A stretch of 64,000 bases of DNA from Burkholderia cepacia (GTDB taxonomy: Bacteria; Pseudomonadota; Gammaproteobacteria; Burkholderiales; Burkholderiaceae), in the NCBI RefSeq assembly GCF_029962485.1, contig NZ_CP073638.1, forward strand, positions 1,178,001-1,242,000. The letters run 5' to 3'. A program made the position numbers and the translations under genes. This document shows, piece by piece, positions 35,442 through 44,209 of the stretch; within the stretch, counting starts at the first letter, position 1, and each line of letters begins with the position of its first letter. The notes beneath the pieces were generated by a model. The model saw nothing but the letters and a program-made list of their open reading frames with translations. It searched no databases and had not been told where the DNA came from.

Positions 35442-36392
35442 TCAGAAGCGGAATACGAACGCATACATCAGCAGCGTGTTCACGGCGAGCAGCAGCACGG
35501 CTGTCGGCCACTGCGCCTTGATCACGCCGTTCTTGTCCTTCAGTTCGAGCAGCGCCGCCGGCACGATGTTGAAGTTCGCGGCCATCGGCGTCATCAGCGT
35601 ACCGCAGAAGCCGCTCAGCATCCCGATCGCGCCCATGATTGCCGGGTTGCCATGGAACTGGTGGACGATCAGCGGCAGGCCGATGCCGGCCGTCATCACG
35701 GGAAACGCGGCGAAGCCGTTGCCCATGATCATCGTGAACAGCGCCATGCCGACCGTGTAGGCCGCGACCACCGCGAACGGCGAATCGATCGGCACCCAGT
35801 CCCTCACGAGCCCCGACACCACGCCGCCGACGCCCGCGACCGCGAACAACGCGCCGAGCGCCGCGAGCATCTGCGGCAGGATCGCGGCCCAGCCGACCGC
35901 GTCCATCGTGTGGCGCGCTTCCTTCAGCGCATGCACCGGCGAATCGCGCAGCATCGCGAGCGCGACGACGAACGCGACGATCGTGCCGAGCACGAGCGAG
36001 ATCAGCGTCACGCTCTTCGGATCGACGAGCGGCACGAGCTTCAGCGCGAACGTGCCGATCAGCGTGACGACCGGAATCAGCAGCGCGGGCAGGAACAGCC
36101 GGTTGCCGAAGCGCTGCGCGAGCGTCTCGCGCCGCACCGCCGCCGCTTCGCCTGCTTCGTCGGACTTGCCGCGCCCGAGCTTGCCCGAGCCCGCGATCAC
36201 CGCGAGCGCGATCGCGAGGCAGCCCGTCACGAAGTGCGGCAGCAGCGCGCCGAACAGGAACGTGATCGCGTAGATCGCCCAGAACGCGAAATTGACGACG
36301 CGTCGCGGGTTCGTGCGGTCCGTCAGGTTGAAGCACGCGAACGCGGCGAACATCAGCCCCGCGAGCGTGTACAGCGATTCGAGGCCGATCAT
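35442..36392 (-). CDS. DUF979 family membrane protein
   Basis: 316 residues from ATG 36392, which overlaps the DUF969 stop as ATGA. About nine to ten hydrophobic segments, starting IGLESLYTLAGLMFAAFACF, with a conserved gating-type loop GNGFAAFPVMTAGIGLPLIV and GFCGTLMTPMAANFNIVPAAL. DUF979 and DUF969 nearly always occur together and resemble the two halves of ion-transporter (IT superfamily) permeases. Probably the transport partner of DUF969. Confidence 0.85.
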   Translation of the reverse strand: MIGLESLYTLAGLMFAAFACFNLTDRTNPRRVVNFAFWAIYAITFLFGALLPHFVTGCLAIALAVIAGSGKLGRGKSDEAGEAAAVRRETLAQRFGNRLFLPALLIPVVTLIGTFALKLVPLVDPKSVTLISLVLGTIVAFVVALAMLRDSPVHALKEARHTMDAVGWAAILPQMLAALGALFAVAGVGGVVSGLVRDWVPIDSPFAVVAAYTVGMALFTMIMGNGFAAFPVMTAGIGLPLIVHQFHGNPAIMGAIGMLSGFCGTLMTPMAANFNIVPAALLELKDKNGVIKAQWPTAVLLLAVNTLLMYAFVFRF

Positions 36393-37078
36393 CGCGCACC
36401 CTCCTGCTTCACCAGGCCGAAGCCGCGCGTCAGCCGGCGGTCGAGCAGCGCGAGGCGCGTGCAGTGGATCAGCAGCGCGGCGATCGCGGTCGGGATCGCC
36501 CACACCGACAGGTGCAGCGGCTCGATCGAAATCCCGTTCTGCTCGAGAAAGCCCTTGATCAGCAGGATCGACTGGATCGCGATGAAGATGTCCTCGCCGA
36601 AGAACACGGCGACGTTGTCGACGCCCGACGCATGCGCGCGGATCTGCTGGCGCACCGCCTCGGGCAGCTCGCCGTGCCGGCTGACGGCGGCGGCTTCGGC
36701 CATCGGCGCGATCAGCGGCCGCACCATCTGCGCATGGCCGCCGAGCGACGTGAGGCCCAGCGCGGCCGTGGCCTGGCGCAGCACGAAGTACAGCATCAGC
36801 ACGCGGCCCGTGGTGGCCGCCTGCACGCGCGAAATCATCCGCTTCGCCTGCTCCTTGAGCCCGTTGCGCTCGAGCAGCGCGATCACCGGCAGCGTCAGCC
36901 AGATCAGCCCCATGTAGCGGTTTTCGGTGAACGCCTTGCCGAACGCACTGACGATGTCGACGAGATTCAGCCCGCCCGCGAGCCCCGTCGCGAGCCCCGC
37001 GATCGTGACCACCAGCAGCGCATTGAAGCGCAGCGCGAAACCGATCACGACGATCGGCACCCCAATCAGCACCAGCAT
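36389..37078 (-). CDS. DUF969 family membrane protein
   Basis: 229 residues from ATG 37078, preceded by a strong AAGGAGGGGAA. Five to six membrane segments, MLVLIGVPIVVIGFALRFNA at the start and the charged, His-containing loop TSLGGHAQMVRPLIAPMAEA in the middle. Together with DUF979 it forms a putative two-part permease, in other bacteria often beside pyroglutamyl peptidase, hinting at peptide or pyroglutamate transport; here the third gene is DUF2891 instead. First gene of the operon. Confidence 0.85.
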   Translation of the reverse strand: MLVLIGVPIVVIGFALRFNALLVVTIAGLATGLAGGLNLVDIVSAFGKAFTENRYMGLIWLTLPVIALLERNGLKEQAKRMISRVQAATTGRVLMLYFVLRQATAALGLTSLGGHAQMVRPLIAPMAEAAAVSRHGELPEAVRQQIRAHASGVDNVAVFFGEDIFIAIQSILLIKGFLEQNGISIEPLHLSVWAIPTAIAALLIHCTRLALLDRRLTRGFGLVKQEGAR

Positions 37079-37169
37079 TTCCCCTCCTTGTGTCGGATGC
37101 GCGGCACCCAGGCAACGCGCTGCCTGCCCGGTTTCGACCGGGCTCGGACGGCGAAATCTAACACGAGAC

Positions 37170-37181
37170 TTTATCGATAAA
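37170..37181 (-). promoter_or_regulatory. Palindrome in the DUF969 operon promoter
   Basis: TTTATCGATAAA is a perfect 12-bp palindrome with flanking GAC on the left and AAGTC on the right extending the symmetry imperfectly. It lies 92 bases upstream of the DUF969 start in an AT-rich patch. It looks like an operator. Confidence 0.35.
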
Positions 37182-37362
37182 AAGTCGACAATTTGCGGCT
37201 TCGGGTAAACGTTGAAGCGTGCGGATACCGTGCCCGGGCCGTGTGTCGGCGGTGTTTCATCGGAGGAAACGGCGGCCGGCTCGTCGACCGGCCGGCGCGC
37301 GTGGCGGAGCCCATGGCCGCCGACTAAACTGGAAAGCATCGGCAACGGACGGGAGAGCCGCC

Positions 37363-37587
37363 ATGATTGACGTATTCCAGACCATCGGCAGCCGCGCGTT
37401 CTCCGCTCATCTGGCGAAGGACGGGATGGTGACGCTGATGGAGCAACGCCATGAAGTCGACCGCGTGACGCTCGCGACGGCCTATGCCGCGCTCGTCGAG
37501 GAAGCCGAACAGGAAGGCGACCTGCTCGACGCGACGGTCGAAGGGATGATGCGCGCGCTGATCCAGGGCTACGCGCGCAGCCATTGA
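37363..37587 (+). CDS. Small conserved hypothetical protein, 74 residues
   Basis: From ATG 37363 with GGGAGAGCCGCC in front: MIDVFQTIGSRAFSAHLAKD, then EVDRVTLATAYAALVEEAEQ and a helical C-terminus. Soluble, mostly helical, acidic. No known domain. The upstream frame continues to 37219 but the ribosome binding site supports this start. It stands alone between the DUF969 promoter and a convergent hypothetical gene. Confidence 0.55.
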   Translation: MIDVFQTIGSRAFSAHLAKDGMVTLMEQRHEVDRVTLATAYAALVEEAEQEGDLLDATVEGMMRALIQGYARSH

Positions 37588-37635
37588 CGATGCGGCCGCG
37601 CATCCGCCGCGCGGCCGGCTTCCCGATACGGCCCG

Positions 37636-38064
37636 CTAGGCGGCCGGCGTGCCGGCCCCCGTGCCGAACCACCTCCCCGCGCGCAGTTGCCGGTAGTCGG
37701 CCTGCGTGAAGATCCTCAGCAGGTTGGCGACGGCGCCGTTGCCGGCGCGGTCCAGTTCGGTCATGAAGGCCTCGACCTCGTCGTGGCCGGCAAGCAGGAT
37801 CGTGCTGAAGTAGCGTTCGCGCTCCACGTCGGACAGGTTCGTCGCGCTCAGCTGGTACGGATGGTGAAGCGCCGCGAACAGGAAGTAGTAGCGCTCGGCG
37901 TCGTCGCGCAGCACGCGCACCGCGTCCGGGTCGACCGGAAATTCGCGGTGGAACGACGCATGCCCGCTTTCTATGCAGATCCGGTACAGCAACCGGCCGT
38001 CGCGCTCGATCACGACCGGCGCGTATGGGTCGCGGCTGACGAGTACGGTATCGGGCACGGTCAT
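37636..38064 (-). CDS. Conserved hypothetical protein, 142 residues
   Basis: From ATG 38064 (CGGAGAACCGG upstream): MTVPDTVLVSRDPYAPVVIE, RLLYRICIESGHASFHREFP, then YYFLFAALHHPYQLSATNLS and VERERYFSTILLAGHDEVEA. A compact soluble protein without recognised domain. It lies divergent from the wspF-wspR pair with about 350 bases between, and convergent with the 74-residue protein. No link to chemotaxis signalling can be shown. Confidence 0.6.
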   Translation of the reverse strand: MTVPDTVLVSRDPYAPVVIERDGRLLYRICIESGHASFHREFPVDPDAVRVLRDDAERYYFLFAALHHPYQLSATNLSDVERERYFSTILLAGHDEVEAFMTELDRAGNGAVANLLRIFTQADYRQLRAGRWFGTGAGTPAA

Positions 38065-38410
38065 CCGGTTCTCCGCTTTCTTTTTTGTCGAAGCCGGCAC
38101 GGTAACATGCCGGCTTGCGCGGGCTGCATCGGCGCGATCCGATGGCCCGGCATGCGCGGGCACACGGCCCCGCCGCCCTTTGTCACCCGGAAACGCCGCA
38201 CCGTCATAGAGGAAACGCACTGAAACGGCACAATGCGCGAATTTTTCGATTGCCGCCGTCCGCGCCGCATGACAGCATTCGGGGCGTCGCCAACCAAAAA
38301 GAATGCCGTGCCGTCCGGCCGCCGATGCCGCGCGTCGGCGCCGAACAGGCAGCCCGTTCCATGAACCCGGCCAACCACCAATACTACGAACCGACCGGAG
38401 AATTCCGCTT
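38065..38410. other. Intergenic region upstream of wspF
   Basis: About 345 bases. The only coding-like element is a 17-codon frame from ATG 38361 whose TGA overlaps the wspF GTG start. The remainder must hold the promoters of both divergent genes, but I cannot place convincing -35/-10 boxes. No trace of wspE is recognisable. Confidence 0.35.
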
Positions 38411-39415
38411 GTGAACATCGGCATCGTCAACGACCTCCCGCTTGCCGTCGAGGCGATGCGCCGTGCGATCGCGCGACGGCCCGAGCACCGCGTGCTGTGG
38501 GTCGCGACCGACGGCGCGCAGGCCGTCGAACTATGTGCCGCGCAGCCGCCCGACGTCGTGCTGATGGACCTGATCATGCCGAAATTCGACGGGATCGAAG
38601 CGACGCGGCGGATCATGCGATCCGAACGACCGTGCGCGATTCTGATCGTGACGAGTTGCATCGGCGCAAATGCGTGGCGCGTGTTCGAGGCGATGGGTGC
38701 CGGTGCGCTCGACGCGGTCGATACGCCGCGGCTCGGCGACGGCTCGGCCGGCGACACGACGAAACTGCTGCTCGCGAAGATCGACCAGATCGGCCGGCTG
38801 CTCGACGCACCGGGCGGCACACGCCTCGCCGGCACGGCCGCCCGCGCCGGCGGCGGCCCGCTGATCGCGATCGGTGCGTCGGCCGGCGGCCCCGGCGCGC
38901 TCGCGTCGATCCTCGGCGGCCTGCCGGCCGATTTCAGCGCACCGATCGTGATCGTGCAACACGTCGACCGCGCGTTCGCGGAAGGCATGGCGCAATGGCT
39001 CGACGGCCAGACGCCGCTCGCCGTGCGCGTCGCGCGCGAAGGCGACCGCCCGCAGCCGGGCGTCGCGCTGCTCGCCGCGACCGACGATCACCTGCGCATC
39101 ACGCGCGCCGGCACGCTCGAATACACGCGCGAGCCGGCCGCCACGCCGTATCGCCCGTCGGTCGACGTGTTCTTCAACAGCCTGACCGAGCACTGGCCCG
39201 GCCGCGTGATCGGCGTGCTGCTCACGGGCATGGGACGCGACGGCGCGATCGGCCTGAAGGCGCTGCGGATGAAGGGCTACCACACGATCGCGCAGGACGA
39301 GGCGACCAGCGCCGTGTACGGCATGCCGAAGGCGGCCGCGACGCTCGGCGCGGCGCGCGCGATCCTGCCGCTCGGCCGCATCGCGGGCGAGCTGGCGGCG
39401 CTCGCGCGGATCTGA
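38411..39415 (+). CDS. wspF: Wsp-type protein-glutamate methylesterase (CheB family)
   Basis: 334 residues from GTG 38411, with GGAG ten bases upstream. Receiver domain (residues 1-110) with the phosphoacceptor Asp53 in VLMDLIMPKFDG, linker, then CheB methylesterase domain with Ser157 in GASAGGPG, His184 in IVQHVDRAF and the Asp in LLTGMGRDGAIG. The opening NIGIVNDLPLAVEAMRRAI is that of WspF rather than chemotaxis CheB. WspF demethylates the receptor WspA and restrains WspR. No WspA-E gene is in the window. The gene is 55 bases ahead of wspR. Confidence 0.88.
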   Translation: MNIGIVNDLPLAVEAMRRAIARRPEHRVLWVATDGAQAVELCAAQPPDVVLMDLIMPKFDGIEATRRIMRSERPCAILIVTSCIGANAWRVFEAMGAGALDAVDTPRLGDGSAGDTTKLLLAKIDQIGRLLDAPGGTRLAGTAARAGGGPLIAIGASAGGPGALASILGGLPADFSAPIVIVQHVDRAFAEGMAQWLDGQTPLAVRVAREGDRPQPGVALLAATDDHLRITRAGTLEYTREPAATPYRPSVDVFFNSLTEHWPGRVIGVLLTGMGRDGAIGLKALRMKGYHTIAQDEATSAVYGMPKAAATLGAARAILPLGRIAGELAALARI

Positions 39416-39470
39416 GCCCGATGAACACGCGCAACACCCATGCCTGCCCTCGCAACACACCGCATCGAAC

Positions 39471-40535
39471 ATGACTAGCGACCTGACCCGCCCGCCGGGC
39501 AGCCCGACCACGCCGAGCGCCGACGCGCCGGCCATGGTGCTGCTGGTCGATGACCAGACGATCGTCGCGGAAGCCATACGGCGCGCGCTCGTCGACGAGG
39601 AAGGCATCGACTTCCACTACTGCCCGCGCTCGGACGACGCGATGGCCACCGCGATCGACACGCGACCGACCGTGATCCTGCAGGACCTCGTGATGCCCGG
39701 CACCGACGGGCTGAGCCTCGTGAAGTCGTACCGCGCGAACCCCGCGACACGCGACGTGCCGATCATCGTGCTGTCGACGCAGGAGGAACCCGTGATCAAG
39801 AGCGCCGCGTTCGCGGCCGGCGCGAACGACTACCTCGTGAAGCTGCCCGACCGCATCGAGCTCGTCGCGCGCATCCGCTACCACTCGCGCTCGTACATGA
39901 ACCTGCTGCAGCGCGACGAGGCCTATCGCGCGCTGCGGCAATCGCAGCAGCAACTGCTCGAAGCCAATCTCGAACTGCGGCGCCTCACGCACTCCGACGG
40001 CCTGACCGGGCTGTCGAACCGGCGCTATCTCGACGAATACCTGGCCGCCGAATGGCGCCGTGGCACGCGCGAGCGCAGCGAGCTGTCGATGCTGATGATC
40101 GACGTCGACAACTTCAAGCTGTACAACGACACGTACGGACACGTGTCGGGCGACAGCGTGCTCAAGCAGATCGCGTCGACCATCGAGCGCTGTCTCGGGC
40201 AATCGGGCGATCTCGCCGCGCGCTTCGGCGGCGAGGAGTTCGCGGTCGTGATGCCGGCCACGTCGCCGGGCGCCGCGCGGCTGCTCGGCGAGAAGATCCG
40301 GCTCGCGGTCGAGGCGCTGCGGCTGCGGCACGCGCATTCGTCGACCGGCAACACCGTGACGATCAGCATCGGCGGCGCGAGCATCGTGCCCGCGCCCGGC
40401 CTGCCGACGACCGTGCTGATCGAAGCGGCCGACCGCGCGCTGTATCGCGCGAAGCACGAGGGCAAGAACCGCGTGGAGATCGATACGTCGCCGACACCGC
40501 CCGGCGCCGGCGGGTTCGGCGCACCGCGCGACTGA
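39471..40535 (+). CDS. wspR: WspR-type diguanylate cyclase response regulator
   Basis: 354 residues from ATG 39471. N-terminal receiver domain (acidic Asp27-Asp28, phosphoacceptor Asp72 in ILQDLVMPGTDG, Lys in YLVKLPD), a long helical stalk AYRALRQSQQQLLEANLELR, and a GGDEF domain with active GGEEF at 253-257. When phosphorylated, WspR makes cyclic di-GMP and promotes biofilm growth. The inhibitory-site RxxD expected at 244-247 reads QSGD, so product inhibition may be lost. Co-transcribed with wspF; the gene ends 13 bases from the convergent GGDEF-EAL gene. Confidence 0.92.
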   Translation: MTSDLTRPPGSPTTPSADAPAMVLLVDDQTIVAEAIRRALVDEEGIDFHYCPRSDDAMATAIDTRPTVILQDLVMPGTDGLSLVKSYRANPATRDVPIIVLSTQEEPVIKSAAFAAGANDYLVKLPDRIELVARIRYHSRSYMNLLQRDEAYRALRQSQQQLLEANLELRRLTHSDGLTGLSNRRYLDEYLAAEWRRGTRERSELSMLMIDVDNFKLYNDTYGHVSGDSVLKQIASTIERCLGQSGDLAARFGGEEFAVVMPATSPGAARLLGEKIRLAVEALRLRHAHSSTGNTVTISIGGASIVPAPGLPTTVLIEAADRALYRAKHEGKNRVEIDTSPTPPGAGGFGAPRD

Positions 40536-40548
40536 ACGCGCGCGCCGC

Positions 40549-42798
40549 CTACGCAGCGCCGAGCCGGCGCGCGTAGTCGTTCGGGTCCAGCGGGCGGCTG
40601 AACAGGTAACCCTGCTGCATGTCGCAGCCGATCTGCTGCAGGAACCACGATTGCGCCTGCGTCTCGACGCCCTCCGCCGTCACCTTCATCCCGAGCGAAT
40701 GCGCCATCGCGACGACGGCCTGCGTGATCGCGACCGAGTCGTGATGATCGGGCACGCCCGACACGAACGAACGGTCGACCTTGAGGTTGTGCAGCGGAAA
40801 ACGCTTGAGGTAAGCGAGCGATGAATAGCCGGTACCGAAATCGTCGACCGAGATCCGCACGTTCATGTCCGTGAGCGCCTCGAGCATCGGCAGCACGGTG
40901 TCCGTGTCGTTCATCAGCAGTCCTTCGGTAATCTCGAGTTCGAGCGCGGACGGATCGAGCCGCGTTTGCGCGAGGCAGCGGTCGACCGATTCGACGAGCC
41001 CTTCGTGGAACTGCCGCGGCGACAGGTTGACGGCCAACATCAGGTCGGGCGCGATCGTGCGGCGCCACTCGGCCGCCTGGCGGCAGGCCGTCTCGAGCAC
41101 CCACTGGCCGATCGCGACGATCAGCCCCGTATCTTCCGCGACCGGGATGAACTCCGCCGGCGACATCGGCCCGAGTTCGGGGCTGGTCCAGCGCAGCAGC
41201 GCTTCGGCGCCGACCGTGCGGCCGCTGCGCGCATCGACGACGGGCTGATAGGCGAGCCGCAGCATGTCCGACGTCAGCGCGCGCCGCAGCGACTGCTCGA
41301 CCGCGAAGCGGCGCTGCAGCCGCAGGTTGAGCTGCGCGGTGAAGAACGTGAAATGGTTGCGGCCGCGCTGCTTCGCGTCGTACATCGCCGAATCGGCGTT
41401 GCGCATCAGCGTGACCGCATCGTCGCCGTCGCGCGGCGCCACGCTGATCCCGATCGACACGCCGAGCCAGTACTCGTTGTTCGCGATCGCGAACGGCTTC
41501 GCGATCGCGTCGATCACCTCGCGCGCGAGCACCGCGAGGCGGTCGGGATCGGCGCAGTCGTCGACGAGAATCACGAACTCGTCGCCGCCGACGCGCGTGA
41601 GCGCGTAGCGGCCGCCCGCGCAGGCCGCGAGCCGCGCCGCGACGCTGCGCAGCAGCGCGTCGCCCGCGTCGTGGCCGGCCGTGTCGTTGACCTTCTTGAA
41701 CCCGACGAGATCGATGAACAGGATCGCGACACGCGCGGGCCCGCTCGCCGCATCGTGCCTGCCGAACAGTTCCCGCATGCGGTCGGCGAGCCAGCGGCGG
41801 TTGTAGAGGCCCGTCAGCGCATCGCGCGTCGCCAGGTAGCGCAGTTGCTGCTGCGCTTCACGCACGGGGCCGATGTCGTTGAACGACACGAGCACCGAGT
41901 CGGCCTGCGTCTCGCCGGGCCTCACGATCGGCACCGCGTTGCCGCGCACCCAGATGATGTCGCCGTCCGCGAGGCCGAAGCCGACCGTGTAGTCGAGCAT
42001 CGGCGTGGCCGTCTCGAGCGCGAGCCGGCTCGGCCACGCGTCAGGTGCGATCGGTGTGCCATCCTCGCTCAGCTTGTGCAGGATCACCGTGGACAGCCGC
42101 CGCCCGACGAGATCGCCCTTCACGCGCATCATCCGGTTCGCGCTCGGGTTGCTCGCGACCACGACGCCGTCGCGCGACACGACGAGGATCCCTTCGTTCA
42201 GGCTGTTGACGACGAGCCGATGATGTTCCTCGCTGCGTGCGAGCTGCCGGGCGATCCGGTCCTGGTGCACCGCGAGGCCGACGCTGTTGCCGATATCGCG
42301 CAACAGTTCGGCTTCCTCATCGCTTGGCCGGCGCGGCGTGCGGTGATAGACGGCGAACGCGCCGAGCACGACGCCCGCTTCGTCGAGAAACGGCACCGAC
42401 CAGCACGCGCGCAGGCCGAGCGGCAGCGCGACGGCACGGTAGTCGGCCCACAGCGGATCGGTTTCGATATCCTCGACGGCGACCATGCGGCGCTCGTACA
42501 TCGCCGTGCCGCACGAGCCGGCCGCGGGCCCGATCGGCGCACCGTCGATCGCCGCGCTGTACTGCGCGGGCAGCGAGGGCGCCGCGCCGACGCGCACATG
42601 CACGCCGTCCGTATCGAGCAGCAGGATCGTGCACGATGCGCCGTCGCCGAGCAAAGCCTCGGCGCGCCGGCAGACCTCGACCAACAGTTCCGGCAGCGGT
42701 GTGTTGCGCGTAATCAGCCTCAGCACGCTTTGCTCGGACGCGAGCACTTCCGCCGCGAGCCCGAGGCTGTAACGAGAACTTTGCGGTTCGGTATTCAA
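40549..42798 (-). CDS. GAF-PAS-GGDEF-EAL cyclic di-GMP signalling protein
   Basis: 749 residues if started at TTG 42798 (AGGATTCATC upstream); the frame is open to a GTG at 42960, but the extra 54 residues look non-conserved. Order: GAF domain (about 35-175), PAS domain (about 180-305), GGDEF domain with intact VGGDEF, EAL domain with EALLRW, DDFGTGYSSLAYLK and AEGVET. Both catalytic signatures are intact, so it could make and break cyclic di-GMP; the GAF and PAS domains would set the balance. No membrane segment. It faces wspR tail to tail and probably opposes or modulates it. Confidence 0.9.
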   Translation of the reverse strand: MNTEPQSSRYSLGLAAEVLASEQSVLRLITRNTPLPELLVEVCRRAEALLGDGASCTILLLDTDGVHVRVGAAPSLPAQYSAAIDGAPIGPAAGSCGTAMYERRMVAVEDIETDPLWADYRAVALPLGLRACWSVPFLDEAGVVLGAFAVYHRTPRRPSDEEAELLRDIGNSVGLAVHQDRIARQLARSEEHHRLVVNSLNEGILVVSRDGVVVASNPSANRMMRVKGDLVGRRLSTVILHKLSEDGTPIAPDAWPSRLALETATPMLDYTVGFGLADGDIIWVRGNAVPIVRPGETQADSVLVSFNDIGPVREAQQQLRYLATRDALTGLYNRRWLADRMRELFGRHDAASGPARVAILFIDLVGFKKVNDTAGHDAGDALLRSVAARLAACAGGRYALTRVGGDEFVILVDDCADPDRLAVLAREVIDAIAKPFAIANNEYWLGVSIGISVAPRDGDDAVTLMRNADSAMYDAKQRGRNHFTFFTAQLNLRLQRRFAVEQSLRRALTSDMLRLAYQPVVDARSGRTVGAEALLRWTSPELGPMSPAEFIPVAEDTGLIVAIGQWVLETACRQAAEWRRTIAPDLMLAVNLSPRQFHEGLVESVDRCLAQTRLDPSALELEITEGLLMNDTDTVLPMLEALTDMNVRISVDDFGTGYSSLAYLKRFPLHNLKVDRSFVSGVPDHHDSVAITQAVVAMAHSLGMKVTAEGVETQAQSWFLQQIGCDMQQGYLFSRPLDPNDYARRLGAA

Positions 42799-43094
42799 GA
42801 TGAATCCTGCCGTCTGTCCGATCGGGTCTGATGCGCCCGATTCGTTTGCGATTCTTCGTGCCGATTTCGCTCCGGGTATACGCCGATGCCCGGTGCGCCC
42901 CGTATTGCGCGCCGTGCCGAGGCGCGCCGAAATACATTTAACACCAATCCATGACACCACGCGCGTCCACGTGCATCAGGGGTTACACGCGGTTGCGCCG
43001 CCGCACGCGGCCGGCGGTCAGCTCGCCGAAAGACAGTTGCGGCCTTTCCGAAACCGGTTCGTCAGATTGTGACGTCACCCTGCGCCGTTCCCGC

Positions 43095-44090
43095 TCAACC
43101 GTCCACGCCGGGCGGGGGACGCGTCACGGCTGTCAGCGCGTCGATCGCGGCCGCGACCGATACGCTCGCGGGCGCCGCAAACAGCGCGCCGACCGTGTCG
43201 GGCATCGTCGACAGCTTCAGCGGCAGCCGGCCGACGCGCTCGCCGGCCCGCCGGGCCATGCCGAACGCGCGGGCCGACTGGACGAACAGGCACGGAGACT
43301 GTTCGGCAACCACGCGGTTGGTCTGCCATGACACCGATTCCATCAGCACGGACGGCGGCGCCAGGCCCGCCTTCGCGAACTCGGCGTCGAGCGCCGTGCG
43401 CGCGGGCGACCCGAGTGGCGGCGCGATCCACGGAAACGCGGCCGCGTCGCGCCACCCGATCCGCGCACGCCCGAGCAGCGGATGGCGCGGGCCGCAGACG
43501 ACGATCATGTCATCGCGGTACAGCGGCACGACGTCGAGCCCCGCGCTCAGCGCCGACGCATCGAGCCGGCACACGAGCAGGTCGAGTTCGCGGCGCTGCG
43601 CCTGCGCGAGCATCCGGTCGAGCGTGTCCTCGCGCACGTTCAGCTGCACGGGGCGGCCGGCGTCCCGCAGCCACGCGAGCGCACCCGGAATCAACTGCGG
43701 CGCCATGTTCGGCAGCAGGCCGATCGACACCGGGCGGCCGGCCCCCGTGCGCAGCGCGTCGAACGCGGGGGCGACGCCGCGCATGTCGGTCAGCACGCGG
43801 CCGATGCATTCGAGCAGCGCGTCACCGTATGCGGTCGGCGCGACACGCCGCGACGTGCGTTCGAACAGCGGCAGCCCGAGCGCCTCCTCCAGCTCGCGCA
43901 GCCATTTCGACAGCGCCGGCTGCGTGATCGACGCGGCCTCGGACGTACGCGCGAAGCTGCGCGTCCGCCCGAGCGTGTCGAGCGTTTCCATGTCGCGCAC
44001 GCGCAGCCGGCGCAGCGCCTGCGCGATGCGCTGTTCGTGGGGCGGCGCGGCCGGGCCGCGAGAATCGAGGGTCACGGGCGTCTCCGTCAT
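43095..44090 (-). CDS. LysR-family transcriptional regulator
   Basis: 331 residues from ATG 44090. Helix-turn-helix around residues 35-75 (DTLGRTRSFARTSEAASITQ, then SKWLRELEEALGLPLFERT) after a 33-residue N-terminal extension that is long for the family; an inner ATG at the METLDTLG position would give a more usual length. LysR substrate domain at the C-terminus. Divergent from the arylsulfatase with paired palindromes between them, so it is probably the sulfatase regulator. Confidence 0.87.
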   Translation of the reverse strand: MTETPVTLDSRGPAAPPHEQRIAQALRRLRVRDMETLDTLGRTRSFARTSEAASITQPALSKWLRELEEALGLPLFERTSRRVAPTAYGDALLECIGRVLTDMRGVAPAFDALRTGAGRPVSIGLLPNMAPQLIPGALAWLRDAGRPVQLNVREDTLDRMLAQAQRRELDLLVCRLDASALSAGLDVVPLYRDDMIVVCGPRHPLLGRARIGWRDAAAFPWIAPPLGSPARTALDAEFAKAGLAPPSVLMESVSWQTNRVVAEQSPCLFVQSARAFGMARRAGERVGRLPLKLSTMPDTVGALFAAPASVSVAAAIDALTAVTRPPPGVDG

Positions 44091-44106
44091 TCATGTTCGC
44101 CAGGTT

Positions 44107-44137
44107 ATCGATCGATCCCGATCTTTCATCGATCGAT
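44107..44137. promoter_or_regulatory. Twin ATCGATCGAT palindromes between LysR and sulfatase genes
   Basis: ATCGATCGAT occurs at 44107-44116 and again at 44128-44137, 21 bases centre to centre, two helical turns. The pair sits in the 75- to 120-base divergent region of the LysR and sulfatase genes. This spacing suits a LysR tetramer binding the control region. Confidence 0.45.
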
Positions 44138-44209
44138 ACGCGATCCTGCCGCATAGTCGTCGACATGAAAACCCCCGGCACCAGCCGGCATGACCAGGAG
44201 ACAGCCGAC

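Noticed and set aside
40549..42960. Upstream GTG start of the GGDEF-EAL protein
   Set aside because: The additional 54 residues are basic and unstructured; the TTG at 42798 has a ribosome binding site and begins just before the conserved part. Kept as alternative.
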